The translations under genes were made by a program, and so were the position numbers. The notes under the pieces are model-generated. The model searched no databases. It was not told the origin of the DNA and saw nothing but the letters and a program-made list of their open reading frames with translations. A stretch of DNA of 44,434 bases from contig JADJTX010000040.1 in the NCBI GenBank assembly GCA_016710985.1, positions 1-44,434 of the forward strand, given 5' to 3'. Positions within the stretch are counted from its first letter, which is position 1. Each line of letters begins with the position of its first letter. Shown in pieces: positions 8,692 to 18,756 of this stretch. The DNA comes from Ignavibacteria bacterium (GTDB lineage: Bacteria; Bacteroidota; Ignavibacteria; Tepidaquicellales; Tepidaquicellaceae).

Positions 8692-10216
8692 TTATTGTAT
8701 CTTAATATTTTCAAAGTGCAATTGATTTAATAGGTTTTGTTTCAATTCCTCTACTTTCCAGGTAAACCAACTTCCATAATTTACCTTGTATTCAATTAAT
8801 TCTTTCTCAAATAAATCCATTTCAAGCAAGTCCCCGGATTCCCGTATTTTAAAAAGTTTGTCAATATATTTACAAAATATTTTCGCCGATTGTACATGTC
8901 TCTCCGGGATTTTATTTTGCTGACTGTTGTAATCCAGGAAATGTTTATATGAATCCATACCATAAACAAAAGACTCGTAATCATTTAATTCATAGTAAAG
9001 CATAAACATGTATTTTTTAACATTAAATTTCAAACCCACAAAACGAAAATTCACCTTCATGAGCAACTCAATTGCTTTTTTAAATTCAGATTTTAAATAA
9101 TAGACCAGTGACTGACTGAGCATTATATAATCTTCCTTATCATCATCTATAAGAAATTTTTTATAAGTTTTTACAAATTCTTCCAGTGCAGTTAAATCTT
9201 TTTCAATAAAAATACTTCTCGTCCACACAAAGAATATACCACAATTCATAACGCCACTCTTTTCAAGCAGCAGGTTATTTGTTTGTTTAAATTTGTAAGA
9301 CTCATAAAATTGCTGTTCCGTTCTGAAACTTTCTTCGGAGATCGTTGAAATTATAACAAGCATATTGTCATCAAAATATTTTATAAGCTGTTTTGGCATT
9401 TTCATATAATTTGCATAAAAAAAATCTTTAAAACGATAATAATGAAAGCTGTCACTCAGATTAGTGTATGCTTTATACATAAGATAATAAATCATGAGTG
9501 TTGAATATTTACTTTCCGAACGTGTTCTTAAATTTTCGATTATTCTTTCAAACATTTCGTCAGGAATTGATTTTAAAAGTAGGTTCATTGGATGAGGTGT
9601 AAGAGTATCATGTGGATTTACTGACAGAAAAGAATAAGCGAAATTGTGAGTCTGAATCATTTTCAGGATAATCGCTGTAAGAGCTTCATCAAGATATTGC
9701 CCGATCTCGTCTGCCATCATTGAGCCGGGATAGTTTATTTCCCTGCATGCCAGTTTCGATTGAAAAATGTTTGAATACAGATAATAAAACTCTTCAGGGA
9801 ATAAATTGCTGTCTTTTAAAAGTTCTTCATTAAATTTTTTTGTCAGGATTGATTCCTTTTTTTCCATGACACTCCACAGATTTCTTTCTTGTAAAGCACT
9901 GTAAAGTGTTACAAGTTCGGTCATGTCTTTTGACCGGAATTCCTGCTGAGAAATGAATTGCTCTGCGAGTTTTGTAAAATCATGTATCAGGTTTTTCATT
10001 ACCCCGTAATGATACTTCTTCCCCGGAAAATTTTACCCAAAGCTTTTCATTCTCAAGATTCTCTCCGGAAACCGGGAAAGTATTTTTTTTATTTCACGGA
10101 ACAGTTTACGTCCTGATTTTTTTATTATGATAAGGTGATTTAAGAAAATCTTCAAATTCAGAGATTTCCTTTTTTGAAAATGACTGAACAATTTTTAAAG
10201 CGGTACTTTTAAGCAT
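8692..10216 (-). pseudogene. Helical-repeat (TPR-like) protein, N-terminal part broken by several frameshifts
   Basis: The long frame (9999 to 8692, 435 residues) is all helical with TPR-like repeats such as FKKAIELLMKVNF and YYELNDYESFV. It is not the whole gene. Upstream on the same strand, an ATG at 10216 opens MLKSTALKIVQSFSKKEISE and FLKSPYHNKK, followed in other frames by SGRKLFREIKKIL, NLENEKLWVK and FPGKKYHYGVMKNLIHDFTK, which runs into the long frame. At least three single-base shifts separate these pieces, some in A or T runs. The same architecture, including FxxSPYxN near the start, is seen in the broken gene at 36070-37458, so this is a paralogous family of roughly 500 residues. 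Cytoplasmic, no signal peptide. Function unknown. Confidence 0.7.
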
Positions 10217-10321
10217 GTTTAGAAGGTGTAGTTTTATTTAGAAAATTTACAATTATGCTTTAAAATTAAAATGTTTGGGAGCTTACAAGATTTTTCGGGA
10301 GTGTAACTTTGAAATATTTCT
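10217..10321. other. Intergenic region between divergent genes
   Basis: AT-rich, with no gene. It precedes the promoter-like site for the large secreted protein and the start of the decayed helical-repeat gene on the other strand. Confidence 0.4.
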
Positions 10322-10354
10322 CTTTGGATAATTCATATCTGACCTTTAATTTTG
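10322..10354 (+). promoter_or_regulatory. Bacteroidota-type promoter candidate
   Basis: TTTG at 10322-10325 and TAATTTTG at 10347-10354 are spaced 21 bp apart, close to the -33 TTTG / -7 TAnnTTTG pattern of Bacteroidota sigma factors. It lies 111 bp upstream of the large secreted protein, leaving a long AT-rich leader. Motif match only. Confidence 0.35.
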
Positions 10355-10465
10355 AAAGAACTTAAGTTTTGTGAAATCTTTCGGTATAACTTTAAAAATA
10401 ATTAAAAATACTACTACAAAAGACATTGAAACTTTTAAATTTTTTATAAACCTAAAAAAGCAAAT

Positions 10466-13400
10466 ATGAAAACATTTCTACATGCAACATTCTTCTTTCT
10501 TTTTACTTTCTTATTAAGTGTGAATGCATTTTCCGCGAATGAACAGTTCAGGAGTATTGCTTCCGGCAACTGGAATTCAAACTCTACGTGGCAAATGTCA
10601 ACAAACAATGGTTCGACCTGGATCGCTGCCACAAGAACACCGAATGACTCAAGCAACGTCATTACAGTCCGAAGTCCGAATACTGTGACTGTCACTGTAA
10701 ATGTAAATGCCGACCGGCTGGTCGTGGATGGCGGTGCTACAGTTTCCATTTCAAACGGTATAACGCTGACTATACTTGACAGCAGCGGAACTGACCTGAA
10801 TGTAAGTTCAAACGCTGTCATATCAGGAACAGGTACAGTTCGAACACAGGGTGCAGATGTAACATTAAGCCTTTCTTCAAATTCTACATTCAATGTTGCT
10901 TTAAACATTAACTCAGGTAAATGTTCGACCATTAATACGGGTTACAGTCCAATATTTAAAGGACTAATGATAATAGATCAGGGAGCTACAATGCAGAATG
11001 ATGGGCAACCAGTTCGCTTTGAAGAAAACGTAACAAACAACGGTACACTTGGAAACGGCGCATTTCTGATTGCCTGTGCTTTATTTACAAACAATGGCAG
11101 TGTAACTTCTAATTCTCTGAATACAGATACAGCAGCTCACACAATTGCTGGAACCGGCAGTTTCTCATACCTTACCATACTATCAGGATCGGTAGTTTCA
11201 TTTGCAAGTAATCTTAAATTTAATGGAACATCTATAGTAATTAATACGGGTGGTACTATAGCAAACAGTACAACGATGAAAACAGAAGGAAATACTTCAT
11301 TAACCATTTACTCAGGAGTAAACTTCAATGGAACATTGAATGTGATCTCTGGAACTACAGCTACCATTAATACAGGATACAGTCCAATATTTAAAGGACT
11401 AGTGATAATAGATCAGGGAGCTACAATGCAGAATGATGGGCAACCAGTTCGCCTTGAAGGAAACGTAACAAACAACGGTAATATTGGAAACGGTTCGTTT
11501 TATATTGCATGTCCTTTATTTACAAATAATGGCAGTGTAACCTCTAGTTCTCTTAATACAGATACAGCAGCTCACACAATTGCGGGAACCGGCAGTTTCT
11601 CATACCTTACCATACTACCAGGATCGGTAGTTTCATTTGCAGCTAATCTTAAATTTAACGGAACTTACATTACAATTAACACGGGTGGAACTATTGCAAA
11701 CGCTACAACAATGAAAACAGAAGGTAATACTTCATTAACCATTTACTCAGGAGAAACTTCAATGGAACATTGAATGTGATCTCTGGAACTACAACTACCA
11801 TTAATACAGGATACAGACCAATATTTAGAGGACAGGTTATAATAGATCCGGGAGCTACATTGCAGAATAATGGCCACCAGTTCACTTTGAAGGAAACATC
11901 TAACAACGGGATAAGGAGGGTTTGAAGCTAAGCACAAACAACGGTACATTAGGAAACGGTACATCTTGGGTTGCCTGTCCTTTATTTACAAATAATGGCA
12001 GTGTAACCTCTAGTTCTCTTAATACAGATACAGCAGCTCACACAATTGCGGGAACCGGCAGTTTCTCATACCTTACCATACTACCAGGATCGGTAGTTTC
12101 ATTTGCAAGTAATCTTAAATTTAATGGAACATCTATAGTAATTAATACGGGTGGTACTATAGCAAACAGCACAACTTTGAAAACAACAGGAAATACTTCA
12201 TTAACCATTTACTCAGGAGTAAACTTCAATGGAACATTGAATGTGATCTCTGGAATTACAGCGGTAGTTAATACTGGTTACACTCCAATATTTAAAGGAA
12301 CGGTTGTGATAGATTCAGGATCTACATTACAGAATAATGGGCAACCAGTTCGCTTTGAAGCAAACGTAACAAACAACGGCACTATCGGAAACGGTTCGTT
12401 CGATGTTGCATGTTTCAGATTTACAAACAATAGTAATGTTACTTCATCAAATTTTAACTTTACATCCGGTGTTCATATTTTGCAGGGTACAGGAAGTATA
12501 AATGCATTTAATGTTTTGTTAGGTTCAATTACTAAACTGGGGAGTGATCATAAAATTAATAACTCTGCACTAAATATAAATTCAGGAGGTATATTTGATC
12601 TCTCTACTTACAAGTTGTCGTTAAACAATGGAGGTTCTATTATAAATAATGGTTCATTTATTACTGCCAATGGAACTGTTGAATACAGTGGAAATATTTT
12701 ACAGCAGATCTCAACAACTAATATTACATACGGAGGATTAAGAATTAACAATGCCGCCGGAACTTCCCTGCCAGGCACTGTTACAGTCACAGATACACTT
12801 ACAGTTGCAGCCGGCTGGTTGAACCTTAACGGTCATGCATTAAGCTTATACCCGGACGGATATCTCATAGAAGCCGGAGGAAATACAGTGAGAGGCAACG
12901 GCTTTATTATAGCAGCAAAAGAACTCGACGCTCCGAACGGAGTTAACGTCGCCGGTCTTGGAGCGGTAATAACTTCTTCATCCAACTTGGGGATCACCGA
13001 GGTCAAAAGGTCGCATCAAAATTTTACAAATCTTAACGGAGATACAGGCATTTACCGCAACTTCGATATTAATCCAAAGTTCAACTCCGGTCTTAATGCA
13101 ACTCTCGGCTTTAAGTACGATGAATCCGAATTAAACCAGAGAGTTGAAGGAGCCTTGAAATTATACAGATCAACAAACTCGGAAGTAACTGGACTTTAAT
13201 GGGTGGCACTGCAGATCCAGCTACGAACACTATTACTTTAAGCGGCATCAATTCGTTTTCTAACTGGACCGCCGGTTCACCAAAGTCTCTTGCTTCGCAG
13301 ATAAAAGTCATAGTTGAAGGGTTATATAATATATCAACTAACACTCTTAATATGCGTGATACAGTAAGAGCTTACTTCAGAAGTAAGTCTGCTCCGTATG

Positions 13401-13827
13401 CAATTGTCGATTCCGCTAAATCAGTCATTGACTCGACTATCTTCATAGGTAACTTTACCTTTTCAAGCGCTGTGACAGATACATATTACGTTCACATTAA
13501 ACACAGAAATTCGCTGGAAACATGGAGTAAGAATCCTGTATCGTATACGCTTGGTACTGTTATGACATATGATTTTACAAACAAGCGTCTCAGGCGTACG
13601 GAAACAATCTTGTTCTGAAAGGAACAAAGTATTGTGATTACAGCGGTGATGTCAATCAGGACGGATATGTAGATCTGACCGATCTGAATACTGTATATAA
13701 TGCTGCTGCTTCTTTCGCAACCGGTTACATCCCGGCAGATCTGACGGGAGACGGATTGGTAGACCTGACAGACATTACTCTGGCATATAATAATTCATCG
13801 AACTTTGTTGCTGTATTAAGACCTTAG
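10466..13827 (+). pseudogene. Large secreted repeat protein with dockerin-like C-terminus, frameshifted
   Basis: A signal peptide (MKTFLHATFFFLF to NAFSA) is followed by SGNWNSNSTWQMSTNNG and a long Asn/Thr/Gly-rich beta-solenoid-like region built from a 145-residue repeat (435 bp, about 3.5 copies). Next come TGIYRNFDINPKFNSGLNAT and INSFSNWTAGSPKS, then LYNISTNTLNMRDTVRAYFR, and last two calcium-loop repeats (DVNQDGYVDLTD, DLTGDGLVDLTD) ending RP at 13827. The frames 10466-11773, 11922-13199, 13199-13618 and the dockerin part are out of phase: one base is missing near 11752, the junction at 11880-11935 is rearranged, one base is missing near 13193, and there is a shift near 13575-13590. Restored, ~1,120 residues. 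Likely a surface-exposed or secreted adhesin-like protein; binding partner unknown. Confidence 0.75.
10942..12470 (+). repeat. 435-bp internal tandem repeats encoding a 145-residue unit
   Basis: The block beginning TACAGTCCAATATTTAAAGG starts at 10943 and again at 11378 (435 bp later), 11812 (434 bp, one base lost) and 12279 (467 bp). Units share long identical stretches, for example AATACAGATACAGCAGCTCA, so they expanded recently. The third unit carries about 32 extra, scrambled bases at 11880-11935. The fourth unit diverges after ~190 bp. Confidence 0.85.
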
Positions 13828-13884
13828 AAAAACCCAAAAGTCTTGAGTGTTTAAAGAATAAGCCATTGCTAAAAAAAATAATTT

Positions 13885-14010
13885 GGTCTCTCACAGATTA
13901 CGCAGATATTTACAGATTTAAATCTTGAATTGTTCATTCAGAATTTTAGAACCACTTTATATATGTTTAAGAATTGTATCTGAAAAAATCAGTGTGATCT
14001 GTGAGAAATA
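13885..14010. repeat. CTCACAGATTA-type palindromic repeat
   Basis: The left arm TCTCACAGATTACGCAGATA (from 13887) and the right arm AATCAGTGTGATCTGTGAGA (13987-14006) are near reverse complements. A related right arm occurs at 14908-14942, so the UPF0114 gene sits between two members. A 71-codon frame over this element (13925-14140) is not considered a gene. Confidence 0.6.
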
Positions 14011-14122
14011 TTTTTTGGTTGCAGGTAATATGTCCTTCAAAAGAAGCTCAGCAGAATATAATATTCATCTGCTAAATATTATTATGAAGGCATTGATGAG
14101 CCAGGCTTACGGAAGTAGTCTA

Positions 14123-14629
14123 TCAGTGTTTCTTCTGTAAAAGTTTGTCGGAATACGCAAGCATAATAGTTGAGATCAGAAATACAAAGTGAATAATGAC
14201 CTGCCACATAACATCTTCTTTATTCTGATTTTTAATATTAATGAATATATGTAACAAATGTATCCCTGATACTCCGACAAGTGACGCCGCCAATTTTACT
14301 TTCAGTGTACCTGCGTCAATCTTCTGAAGCCATTCAGGCTTATCTTCATGAGAATCGATATTCATCTTGCTGACAAATGTCGAATATCCTCCTATGATGA
14401 CCATGACTAAAAGATTGGCGACCATTGTTATGTCAACAAGCGTAAGGACACCAAGCAGCATCTGTGATTCCGTAATTTCATCGGCGTGAATGACAAGATG
14501 TATGAGTTCAACTGTAAACTTATAAGCATATAATATTCCGCCGACGATCAGGCCGGCGTACAGAGGCGCCTGAATCCAGCGGCTTGCGAAGATTATTGTT
14601 TCAAAAACAGCTTCTATTTTCTTTTGCAT
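14123..14629 (-). CDS. UPF0114 family membrane protein (YqhA-like)
   Basis: A 168-residue inner-membrane protein with about four hydrophobic segments (residues ~15-38, 60-82, 110-130, 138-158). It matches the UPF0114/YqhA family: FASRWIQAPLYAGLIVGG at the N-terminus, LTLVDITMVANLLVMVIIGG in the second segment, and KLAASLVGVSGIHLLHIFI after a charged loop with DKPEWLQKIDAGTLKVKLA. Length is normal for the family. The molecular role of UPF0114 is not established. It is a single gene convergent with the large secreted protein. Confidence 0.9.
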   Translation of the reverse strand: MQKKIEAVFETIIFASRWIQAPLYAGLIVGGILYAYKFTVELIHLVIHADEITESQMLLGVLTLVDITMVANLLVMVIIGGYSTFVSKMNIDSHEDKPEWLQKIDAGTLKVKLAASLVGVSGIHLLHIFINIKNQNKEDVMWQVIIHFVFLISTIMLAYSDKLLQKKH

Positions 14630-15048
14630 GGGCTCTGTTATATATTTAGTTAGTGATTTAAGTTTGATGAAATCTTATTTGATGATACCTGTCTAGTGTT
14701 ACTGAAATATTTGTTCGTGTAAAAACTTTTGCAATATAAAATTTAACATTGAAAATGAAAATGTATTTGAGGTCAATGTTAAACCCTTCAATTGCACATT
14801 AGACCAAAACATCTATCTTGAAAATACACTACAACGAAAACGCATGGATACAGAGAAACTTTTTTAAATGTATTACCTGGTGTCTAAGTGACTTAGAACT
14901 CAGAATTTAAATCTGCGAACATCTGTGTAATCTGTGAGATCTAAGCTTATTGCGTTCCGGAATAATCAGGTTTTAATATCAAGTATTCATTTTTTTTTGA
15001 CTAATATGCATATTAAGCTTATCCCCTATTTCTAAGACTAACACTTAA
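14630..15048. other. Gene-free stretch with one repeat arm
   Basis: No gene seen. At 14908-14942 AATCTGCGAACATCTGTGTA followed by ATCTGTGAGATC is one arm of the CTCACAGATTA-type repeat. The rest is AT-rich. Confidence 0.5.
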
Positions 15049-15079
15049 TTGAATTTGAAAAGTGGTTTTTGTATTTTTG
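15049..15079 (+). promoter_or_regulatory. Bacteroidota-type promoter candidate
   Basis: TTG at 15049-15051 and TATTTTTG at 15072-15079 are separated by 20 bp, matching the -33 TTG / -7 TAnnTTTG consensus. The -7 element ends 31 bp before the ATG of the DUF4256 gene, a typical distance. Confidence 0.45.
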
Positions 15080-15110
15080 ATTTAACACACCTTCAACAAA
15101 TAATTTAAGA

Positions 15111-15677
15111 ATGAAAAACACTAATAAGGAGTTGTCAGCTAAACAACGGGAAGAATTATTCAACACTTTGAAAACACGTTTCGAGAAAAACATGAGCCGT
15201 CATAAAGGTATTGAATGGGCTAAAGTTCAGGAAAAGCTTGAAGCCGGTACCGGAAAACTCCGGTCGCTCAATGAAATGGAAAGAACCGGCGGTGAACCGG
15301 ATATAGTTGGTCTTGATAAAAAGACAGGTGAATACATTTTTTATGACTGTTCGGCGGAAAGTCCCAAGGACCGCAGAAGTCTTTGCTACGACCGCGAAGC
15401 GCTGGAGTCAAGGAAAGAGTTTAAACCAAAAAACAGTGCAGCAGTCATGGCAGCTGAAATGGGCATTGAAATTTTAACGGAAGAACAATACCGTGAGCTG
15501 CAGAAACTCGGAGAGTTCGATATGAAAACATCGAGCTGGGTAAAAACACCTCCTGATATCAGAAAGCTTGGCGGCGCGCTGTTTTGTGATCGCCGCTACA
15601 ACACTGTCTTTGTGTATCACAACGGTGCAGAATCTTACTATGCCGCCAGAGGATTCCGTGGCTCGTTAAAAGTTTAA
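15111..15677 (+). CDS. DUF4256 family protein
   Basis: A 188-residue soluble protein matching DUF4256 along its whole length: LFNTLKTRFEKNMSRHKGIE, then LRSLNEMERTGGEPDIVG, FYDCSAESPKDRRSLCYDR, and GIEILTEEQYRELQKLGEFD, ending with an aromatic region with ALFCDRRYNTVFVYHNGAES. The family is common in Bacteroidota and other bacteria as a stand-alone gene and has no established function. No signal peptide. It opens the run of + strand genes that reaches 24955, but spacing of 71 bp to the next gene does not prove an operon. Confidence 0.9.
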   Translation: MKNTNKELSAKQREELFNTLKTRFEKNMSRHKGIEWAKVQEKLEAGTGKLRSLNEMERTGGEPDIVGLDKKTGEYIFYDCSAESPKDRRSLCYDREALESRKEFKPKNSAAVMAAEMGIEILTEEQYRELQKLGEFDMKTSSWVKTPPDIRKLGGALFCDRRYNTVFVYHNGAESYYAARGFRGSLKV

Positions 15678-15748
15678 ACTTTAGATAAAAGAGAAAAACA
15701 TTAATAAAAATATATTTGCTTCATGTTTAATTTAGTGAGAACTTTCTT

Positions 15749-16285
15749 ATGAAAATAGCTGTGACCGGTGCTCATAGAGTTGGAAAAACTACATTAGTTG
15801 ATAAATTACAAGAATCGCTTCCGGAATATGTAAGCAAAGCAGAAGCTTATTATGAATTAGAAGAAACTGGATTTGTTTTTTCTGATAAACCTGTTACTGA
15901 AGAATACCTAATGTTACTTGATCACTCGGTTAAACAAATCACAACAAGTGAAAATAATGTTATTTTCGACAGGTGTCCCATTGATATATTGGCATATATC
16001 CAGGCTGTCAATGAATTTAAGAATTATAATATTCAATCATTGTACGATAGAGTTCAAGATGCAATGATTGAAATTGATCTTCTTGTATTCGTGCCGGTTG
16101 AGAAACCGGATTTAGCAGGTTGCGCTGAATCAGACTTGCCGGAGCTTAGACGCAAAGTTAATGGGATTCTAAAAGATTGGATATGGGATTTTAATTTAAA
16201 CGCTATAGAAGTTGCCGGTTCACCGGTAGCCCGAAGAGATCAGGTAATTAAATATATGTCTATGAGAAATGAACCTACTCATTGA
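15749..16285 (+). CDS. P-loop ATPase/kinase, AAA_28 (NadR-like) type
   Basis: A 178-residue protein beginning MKIAVTGAHRVGKTTLVDKL; G7-x4-G12-K13-T14 is a Walker A motif at the extreme N-terminus as in nucleoside-kinase-like P-loop proteins. NNVIFDRCPIDILAYIQA at ~residues 70-88 carries the conserved RCPxDxLAY element of the AAA_28 / NadR-kinase-like group, and LLVFVPVEKPD is the following strand. Members phosphorylate small molecules such as nicotinamide riboside, but most are uncharacterised, so the substrate is not assigned. No DNA-binding or adenylyltransferase domain is attached, unlike full-length NadR. Confidence 0.75.
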   Translation: MKIAVTGAHRVGKTTLVDKLQESLPEYVSKAEAYYELEETGFVFSDKPVTEEYLMLLDHSVKQITTSENNVIFDRCPIDILAYIQAVNEFKNYNIQSLYDRVQDAMIEIDLLVFVPVEKPDLAGCAESDLPELRRKVNGILKDWIWDFNLNAIEVAGSPVARRDQVIKYMSMRNEPTH

Positions 16286-16358
16286 ACTTCCATTAGCAGA
16301 ATGAGAGCTGATAATTGCCTGAATTTTTAAACCAATATCAATTAAACAATAATTTTCA

Positions 16359-16760
16359 ATGGCTGAAAAAAAATCAAAACTTGCTGTAATAAAAACTAAA
16401 CAAACCACTGCAAGCGTGGAGGACTTTATTAATAGTGTTGAAGGTGAACAAAAACGCAAAGACAGTTTTGTGCTTTTGGAAATGATGAAAAAAATAACGG
16501 GAGAAGATCCAAAAATGTGGGGCGGTTCAATTATCGGTTTTGGCAGTAAAAGATACAAAAGTCCCGCCAGTGGGAGAGAAGTTGACTGGTTCCGGATTGG
16601 ATTCTCACCACGTAAAGCGAATCTGACAGTGTATCTCATTAGTATTAAGGAACATGCTGAAGCTCTAAAAAAGCTTGGTAAACATAAGACCGGTGGCGGC
16701 TGCCTCTATATAAATAAGCTGGAGGATGTGGATATGAAAGTTCTGAAAAGGGATGATTGA
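16359..16760 (+). CDS. DUF1801 domain protein
   Basis: A 133-residue soluble protein. EDFINSVEGEQKRKDSFVLL, KITGEDPKMWGGSIIGFGS, and WFRIGFSPRKANLTVYLI form the classic DUF1801 pattern, ending with KTGGGCLYINKLEDVDM. This subgroup is usual as a stand-alone small gene in Bacteroidota; the function is not known. It is more typical of the family than the DUF1801 protein at 2283-2711. A perfect hairpin follows the gene. Confidence 0.9.
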   Translation: MAEKKSKLAVIKTKQTTASVEDFINSVEGEQKRKDSFVLLEMMKKITGEDPKMWGGSIIGFGSKRYKSPASGREVDWFRIGFSPRKANLTVYLISIKEHAEALKKLGKHKTGGGCLYINKLEDVDMKVLKRDD

Positions 16761-16843
16761 AGTATCATTAAAGAGAAATTAAATTCCTCGTTCTATCCGG
16801 CGGATTCGAAAGCACAGACTCCGCCGTGGGGCAATTTTAAAAT

Positions 16844-16888
16844 AAAGATTCCATCTTTTAATTTGCTTTTTCAAAAGATGGAATCTTT
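16844..16888. terminator. Perfect 16-bp stem hairpin, probable terminator
   Basis: AAAGATTCCATCTTTT (16844-16859) is matched exactly by its complement at 16873-16888 with a 13-nt loop. It lies between two + strand genes. The A/T ends of the stem give a short T run on either strand, so it could stop transcription in both directions. Confidence 0.6.
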
Positions 16889-16953
16889 AATAATAAAATC
16901 ACTCTTGTTTTTTTTAATAATAGATTAAGAATACACCCACTAAATTTAAAATC

Positions 16954-18027
16954 ATGCATAAAAAATCAGAACATATAGAAGATAAAGAAATAGAAGACAT
17001 AAAAAAGGATGAGAAAGTACAAAGAGCTTTAAACGAAAGCTCAATTTCTGTTCAAAAAAAAAGCGTTGTTGCTTTAAAGAAAGAGGCTCCTTTGTTGGGA
17101 ATAACCGTCATCATATTTTTAATCTGTAGTGTACTTTATTTTCTGTTAGGATGGAAAAGTTTACCCATTTCCGGCACTTATATTCCGCTGGCGCAAAAGA
17201 TTGTGCTCGCCGTAATGATGGTTTCATTAGTGTTGCTGGCAACAAGGCTTTTGAAAAAAATATTTAACAACAAAATAGAAAACAAAACCATTGTATTTAA
17301 TTTCAACCGTATTGCCAACTTGTTTGCGGCTTTGTTCATACTCGTCATTATCCTTACGCTGCTGTTTGCTAACTGGTATACCGCCATGGTTTCATTTGGC
17401 ATTGTATCACTTATATTTGGCTTTGCTTTACAAAATATTATCATCAGTTTTTTTGGATGGCTGTACATTCTTATCCGTAAGCCTTACGAAGTTGGTGATC
17501 GCATACGGATAGGCAACGTGTATGGCGATATAATCAATGTAAGCTACATTGACACAACGCTATGGGAATTTAACGGCGATTATTTATCGAGCGATCATCC
17601 AAGCGGACGCATTATAAGATATGCCAACTCAAAAGTATTTACTGAATTTGTTTATAATTACTCGTGGCCTTTATTCCCTTTCATCTGGAACGAACTTAGT
17701 TTGTTCATATCTTATGACAGCGATTTTAAATTTACTGGCGATACCATAAAGCGTGTTGTTGAAAAGGAAATTGGTGAGGAAATGGTTAAACGGGTAAAGC
17801 GCTTTAAAATAATTTTGAAAGACACTCTTATAGATGAACTGGATGTAAGTGAATATCCTTCTGTTATTTTTAAAGCTCATAACAACACATGGATAGAAGT
17901 GATGGTGCGATATCTGGTTGAACCCAAGAATTCAGGCAGGGTTAAGATGAAACTATTTGATGCCGTGATGGTCGAACTAAAGAAAGATCCTGAAAAAGTA
18001 AAATTTCCAAATACAAATATGCAGTGA
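16954..18027 (+). CDS. Small mechanosensitive channel, MscS family
   Basis: A 357-residue inner-membrane protein. A charged N-terminal region (~residues 1-48) precedes hydrophobic segments at ~50-70, 80-97, 118-137 and 140-165. The last is followed by FGFALQNIIISFFGWLYILI and RKPYEVGDRIRIGNVYGDI, which is the pore-lining helix and start of the beta domain of MscS proteins. The C-terminal ~140 residues are the cytoplasmic part. MscS proteins open on membrane tension and protect against osmotic down-shock. A second, larger family member lies at 32498-34934. The frame is intact. Confidence 0.9.
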   Translation: MHKKSEHIEDKEIEDIKKDEKVQRALNESSISVQKKSVVALKKEAPLLGITVIIFLICSVLYFLLGWKSLPISGTYIPLAQKIVLAVMMVSLVLLATRLLKKIFNNKIENKTIVFNFNRIANLFAALFILVIILTLLFANWYTAMVSFGIVSLIFGFALQNIIISFFGWLYILIRKPYEVGDRIRIGNVYGDIINVSYIDTTLWEFNGDYLSSDHPSGRIIRYANSKVFTEFVYNYSWPLFPFIWNELSLFISYDSDFKFTGDTIKRVVEKEIGEEMVKRVKRFKIILKDTLIDELDVSEYPSVIFKAHNNTWIEVMVRYLVEPKNSGRVKMKLFDAVMVELKKDPEKVKFPNTNMQ

Positions 18028-18134
18028 TATGCAAGTGGTAAGCTGCTAACAAATGATATAGTTCTCGATCTATACTGACAGCACTTTCTATTTTTCCATT
18101 GACTATGTTAACGAAAATTAAAACCAATTATTTT

Positions 18135-18620
18135 ATGAGAACTGATAAAGGATTTAAGGTAAACGCAGGTGAAGCGGGATTTGGTGAACACTTCAAGATG
18201 AAAGGTGTTACACTAAACACATTAGACATCAAAATTTCCGGGACTGACACTGAAAATTATTTAGCAGTGTTTGAACAAACCGGACTTACTCCAAACGGAG
18301 GACCACCTTTACACATTCATCCTTTCCAGGATGAGTGGTTTTATGTAATTGAAGGAGAATATTTATTTCAGGTTGGTGATGACAAACATCAAATGAAATC
18401 AGGCGACACGATTTTCCTTCCAAGAAATGTTCAGCACGCTTTTATTCAGTTGACAGAAAAGGGAAAGATGATAGTTTCCTATTCGCCGGCAGGAAAAATG
18501 GAAGCATTTTTTAAGGTTACAGACAAATGGATTTCTCCACCGACAAAAGAAGAAATCGCAAAAATTTTTGCAGATCATGATATGAAAGTTGTTGGTGCTC
18601 CATTGACGGTTGACAAGTGA
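18135..18620 (+). CDS. Cupin-domain protein
   Basis: From the Met at 18135 (MRTDKGFKVNAGEAGFGEHF) the protein has ~161 residues and one cupin barrel. LHIHPFQDEWFYVIEGEY carries the H-x-H and E ligands of cupin motif 1, and GDTIFLPRNVQHAFIQ carries the His of motif 2, so a metal-binding site is likely intact. Upstream in-frame starts (ATG 18105, TTG 18099) add residues unlike the family. The substrate is unknown; many such cupins are dioxygenases or isomerases. It is intact and followed by a possible terminator. Confidence 0.85.
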   Translation: MRTDKGFKVNAGEAGFGEHFKMKGVTLNTLDIKISGTDTENYLAVFEQTGLTPNGGPPLHIHPFQDEWFYVIEGEYLFQVGDDKHQMKSGDTIFLPRNVQHAFIQLTEKGKMIVSYSPAGKMEAFFKVTDKWISPPTKEEIAKIFADHDMKVVGAPLTVDK

Positions 18621-18703
18621 CAATGATAAAAAGATTTCGAACAAACTTTGATCAACTGACTCTCTGAGTTTTTCAAAGTTAAATCGCAAATATTTAAACA
18701 TAC

Positions 18704-18725
18704 GCGGTCATTGTTAGACCGCTTT
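18704..18725 (+). terminator. Possible terminator hairpin
   Basis: GCGGTC (18704-18709) and GACCGC (18717-18722) form a GC-rich 6-bp stem with a 7-nt loop, followed by only three T. A second, longer inverted repeat (AACTTTGA 18644-18651 with TCAAAGTT 18673-18680) lies just before it, so the stretch after the cupin gene is strongly structured. Confidence 0.4.
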
Positions 18726-18756
18726 AAAAACAACAAACCTTAAATTTTTCAAAATA

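Noticed and set aside
13925..14140. 71-codon + strand frame
   Set aside because: It lies over a CTCACAGATTA-type palindrome and overlaps the end of the UPF0114 gene.
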